Position numbers and translations under genes: made by a program. Shown piece after piece: positions 63,563 through 64,000 of a stretch of 64,000 nucleotides of DNA; the stretch's first letter is position 1, and each line of letters opens with the position of its first letter. The stretch is from Puffinus mauretanicus. Taxonomy: Eukaryota > Chordata > Aves > Procellariiformes > Procellariidae. The stretch lies in contig JAJKFH010004053.1 of NCBI GenBank assembly GCA_023333565.1, forward strand, positions 2,542,001 through 2,606,000. The letters are read 5' to 3'. The notes beneath the pieces were generated by a model that did not search any database, had not been told where the DNA came from, and worked only from the letters and a program-made list of their open reading frames with translations.

Positions 63563-64000
63563 TACTCTGTATTGGAAATTTGGTGTGTATCTAAAAGTCG
63601 CTCAGCAAGCAGAGAGAAGGTTGACTTTTAAACTGAGAACAAAATCTCCTAGATGGTCCTTTTCAGCCTTTGCGTTAATCTAATTATAGGAAAGCTATCA
63701 TTTTACCAGAAGCTTCAAATATCAAAAATGACTAACACTTCTTAAGGTTACTGTGTTGGAACGGTACTTTGGAAGTCCTTTGCAGAAGGAGCTTATATAT
63801 AACCAAAAATTCCAAATATGAACTCAGATTTGAAAACAAATAAGAAATGGAATACAGAGAAGCGTATTTATCAAACATTTAACATGGGTTGTTTCTGGAG
63901 AAGACTTTAGGAATATTATGTTATTCTATATTCTCTTCAACCATACTTCAGTTTCAACTAGGTATTTTTTTCACAGAAGCTGTGGTTTCTCAGAAATGAC
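63563..64000. other. Unique non-coding sequence at window end
   Basis: No gene, RNA or repeat is recognised. Confidence 0.5.

Noticed and set aside
63010..63594. Longest open frame in the window, 194 codons on the plus strand
   Set aside because: It begins in a TA simple repeat, ends in a MIR-like repeat, and has no domain or coding-like composition.
1..64000. CRISPR arrays, operons, ribosome binding sites and bacterial features
   Set aside because: The sequence is vertebrate. Repeats seen are microsatellites and retroelements, with no regularly spaced repeat-spacer pattern.

Overview
The window looks like bird nuclear DNA, and almost all of it is non-coding. The main evidence is three CR1 LINE copies with avian-type reverse transcriptase and the CR1 3' tail of ATTCTATG-type repeats. 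Two solo LTRs of a family widespread in birds support this. So do very old, heavily mutated repeats of kinds shared across amniotes (an ancient CR1, MIR/L2-like pieces, a palindromic 'gaagtcaatgg'-type repeat). I cannot name the species or the neighbouring gene. The base composition (AT-rich, long stretches without CpG) and the absence of any open frame above about 195 codons fit an intergenic desert or a large intron.

Layout. 1-5340 is AT-rich unique sequence with small simple repeats and a hairpin. 5341-6756 is a 5'-truncated CR1 (+). 7295-7803 and 10364-10937 are two solo LTRs in opposite orientation. They share ends and core promoter layout but differ in the middle. 10938-15796 is unique sequence with an A/C tract. 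15797-17045 is an ancient CR1 relic (+). 17150-17790 reads as a candidate conserved non-coding element. Next to it, at 18160-18445, is the only sizeable CpG-rich patch, which carries a strong CTCF-like site. 18446-31119 is unique sequence with a tRNA-Cys-like fragment near 24565.

31120-32062 holds two MIR-like fragments. 34160-34250 is a compact CpG-dense hairpin patch. 38505-38620 is an ancient amniote palindromic repeat. 39139-39268 is a purine tract with a G-quadruplex motif. 41451-42800 is a second CR1 (-), close in sequence to the first. 45679-45697 is a second CTCF-like site. About 47897-47988 is an L2/MIR-type 3' tail, and 49495-50646 is a third CR1 (+) of a different subfamily. 54621-54698 and 63396-63562 are further MIR-like remnants. 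60654-60723 holds two adjacent perfect inverted repeats.

I found no host protein-coding exon, rRNA, functional tRNA, CRISPR array or operon. The only recognisable coding sequence is the broken reverse transcriptase of the CR1 copies. I see no new biological system. The points most worth checking are the candidate conserved element and CpG/CTCF patch at 17.1-18.4 kb, the double palindrome at 60.65 kb, and the ancient CR1 with its internal duplication.
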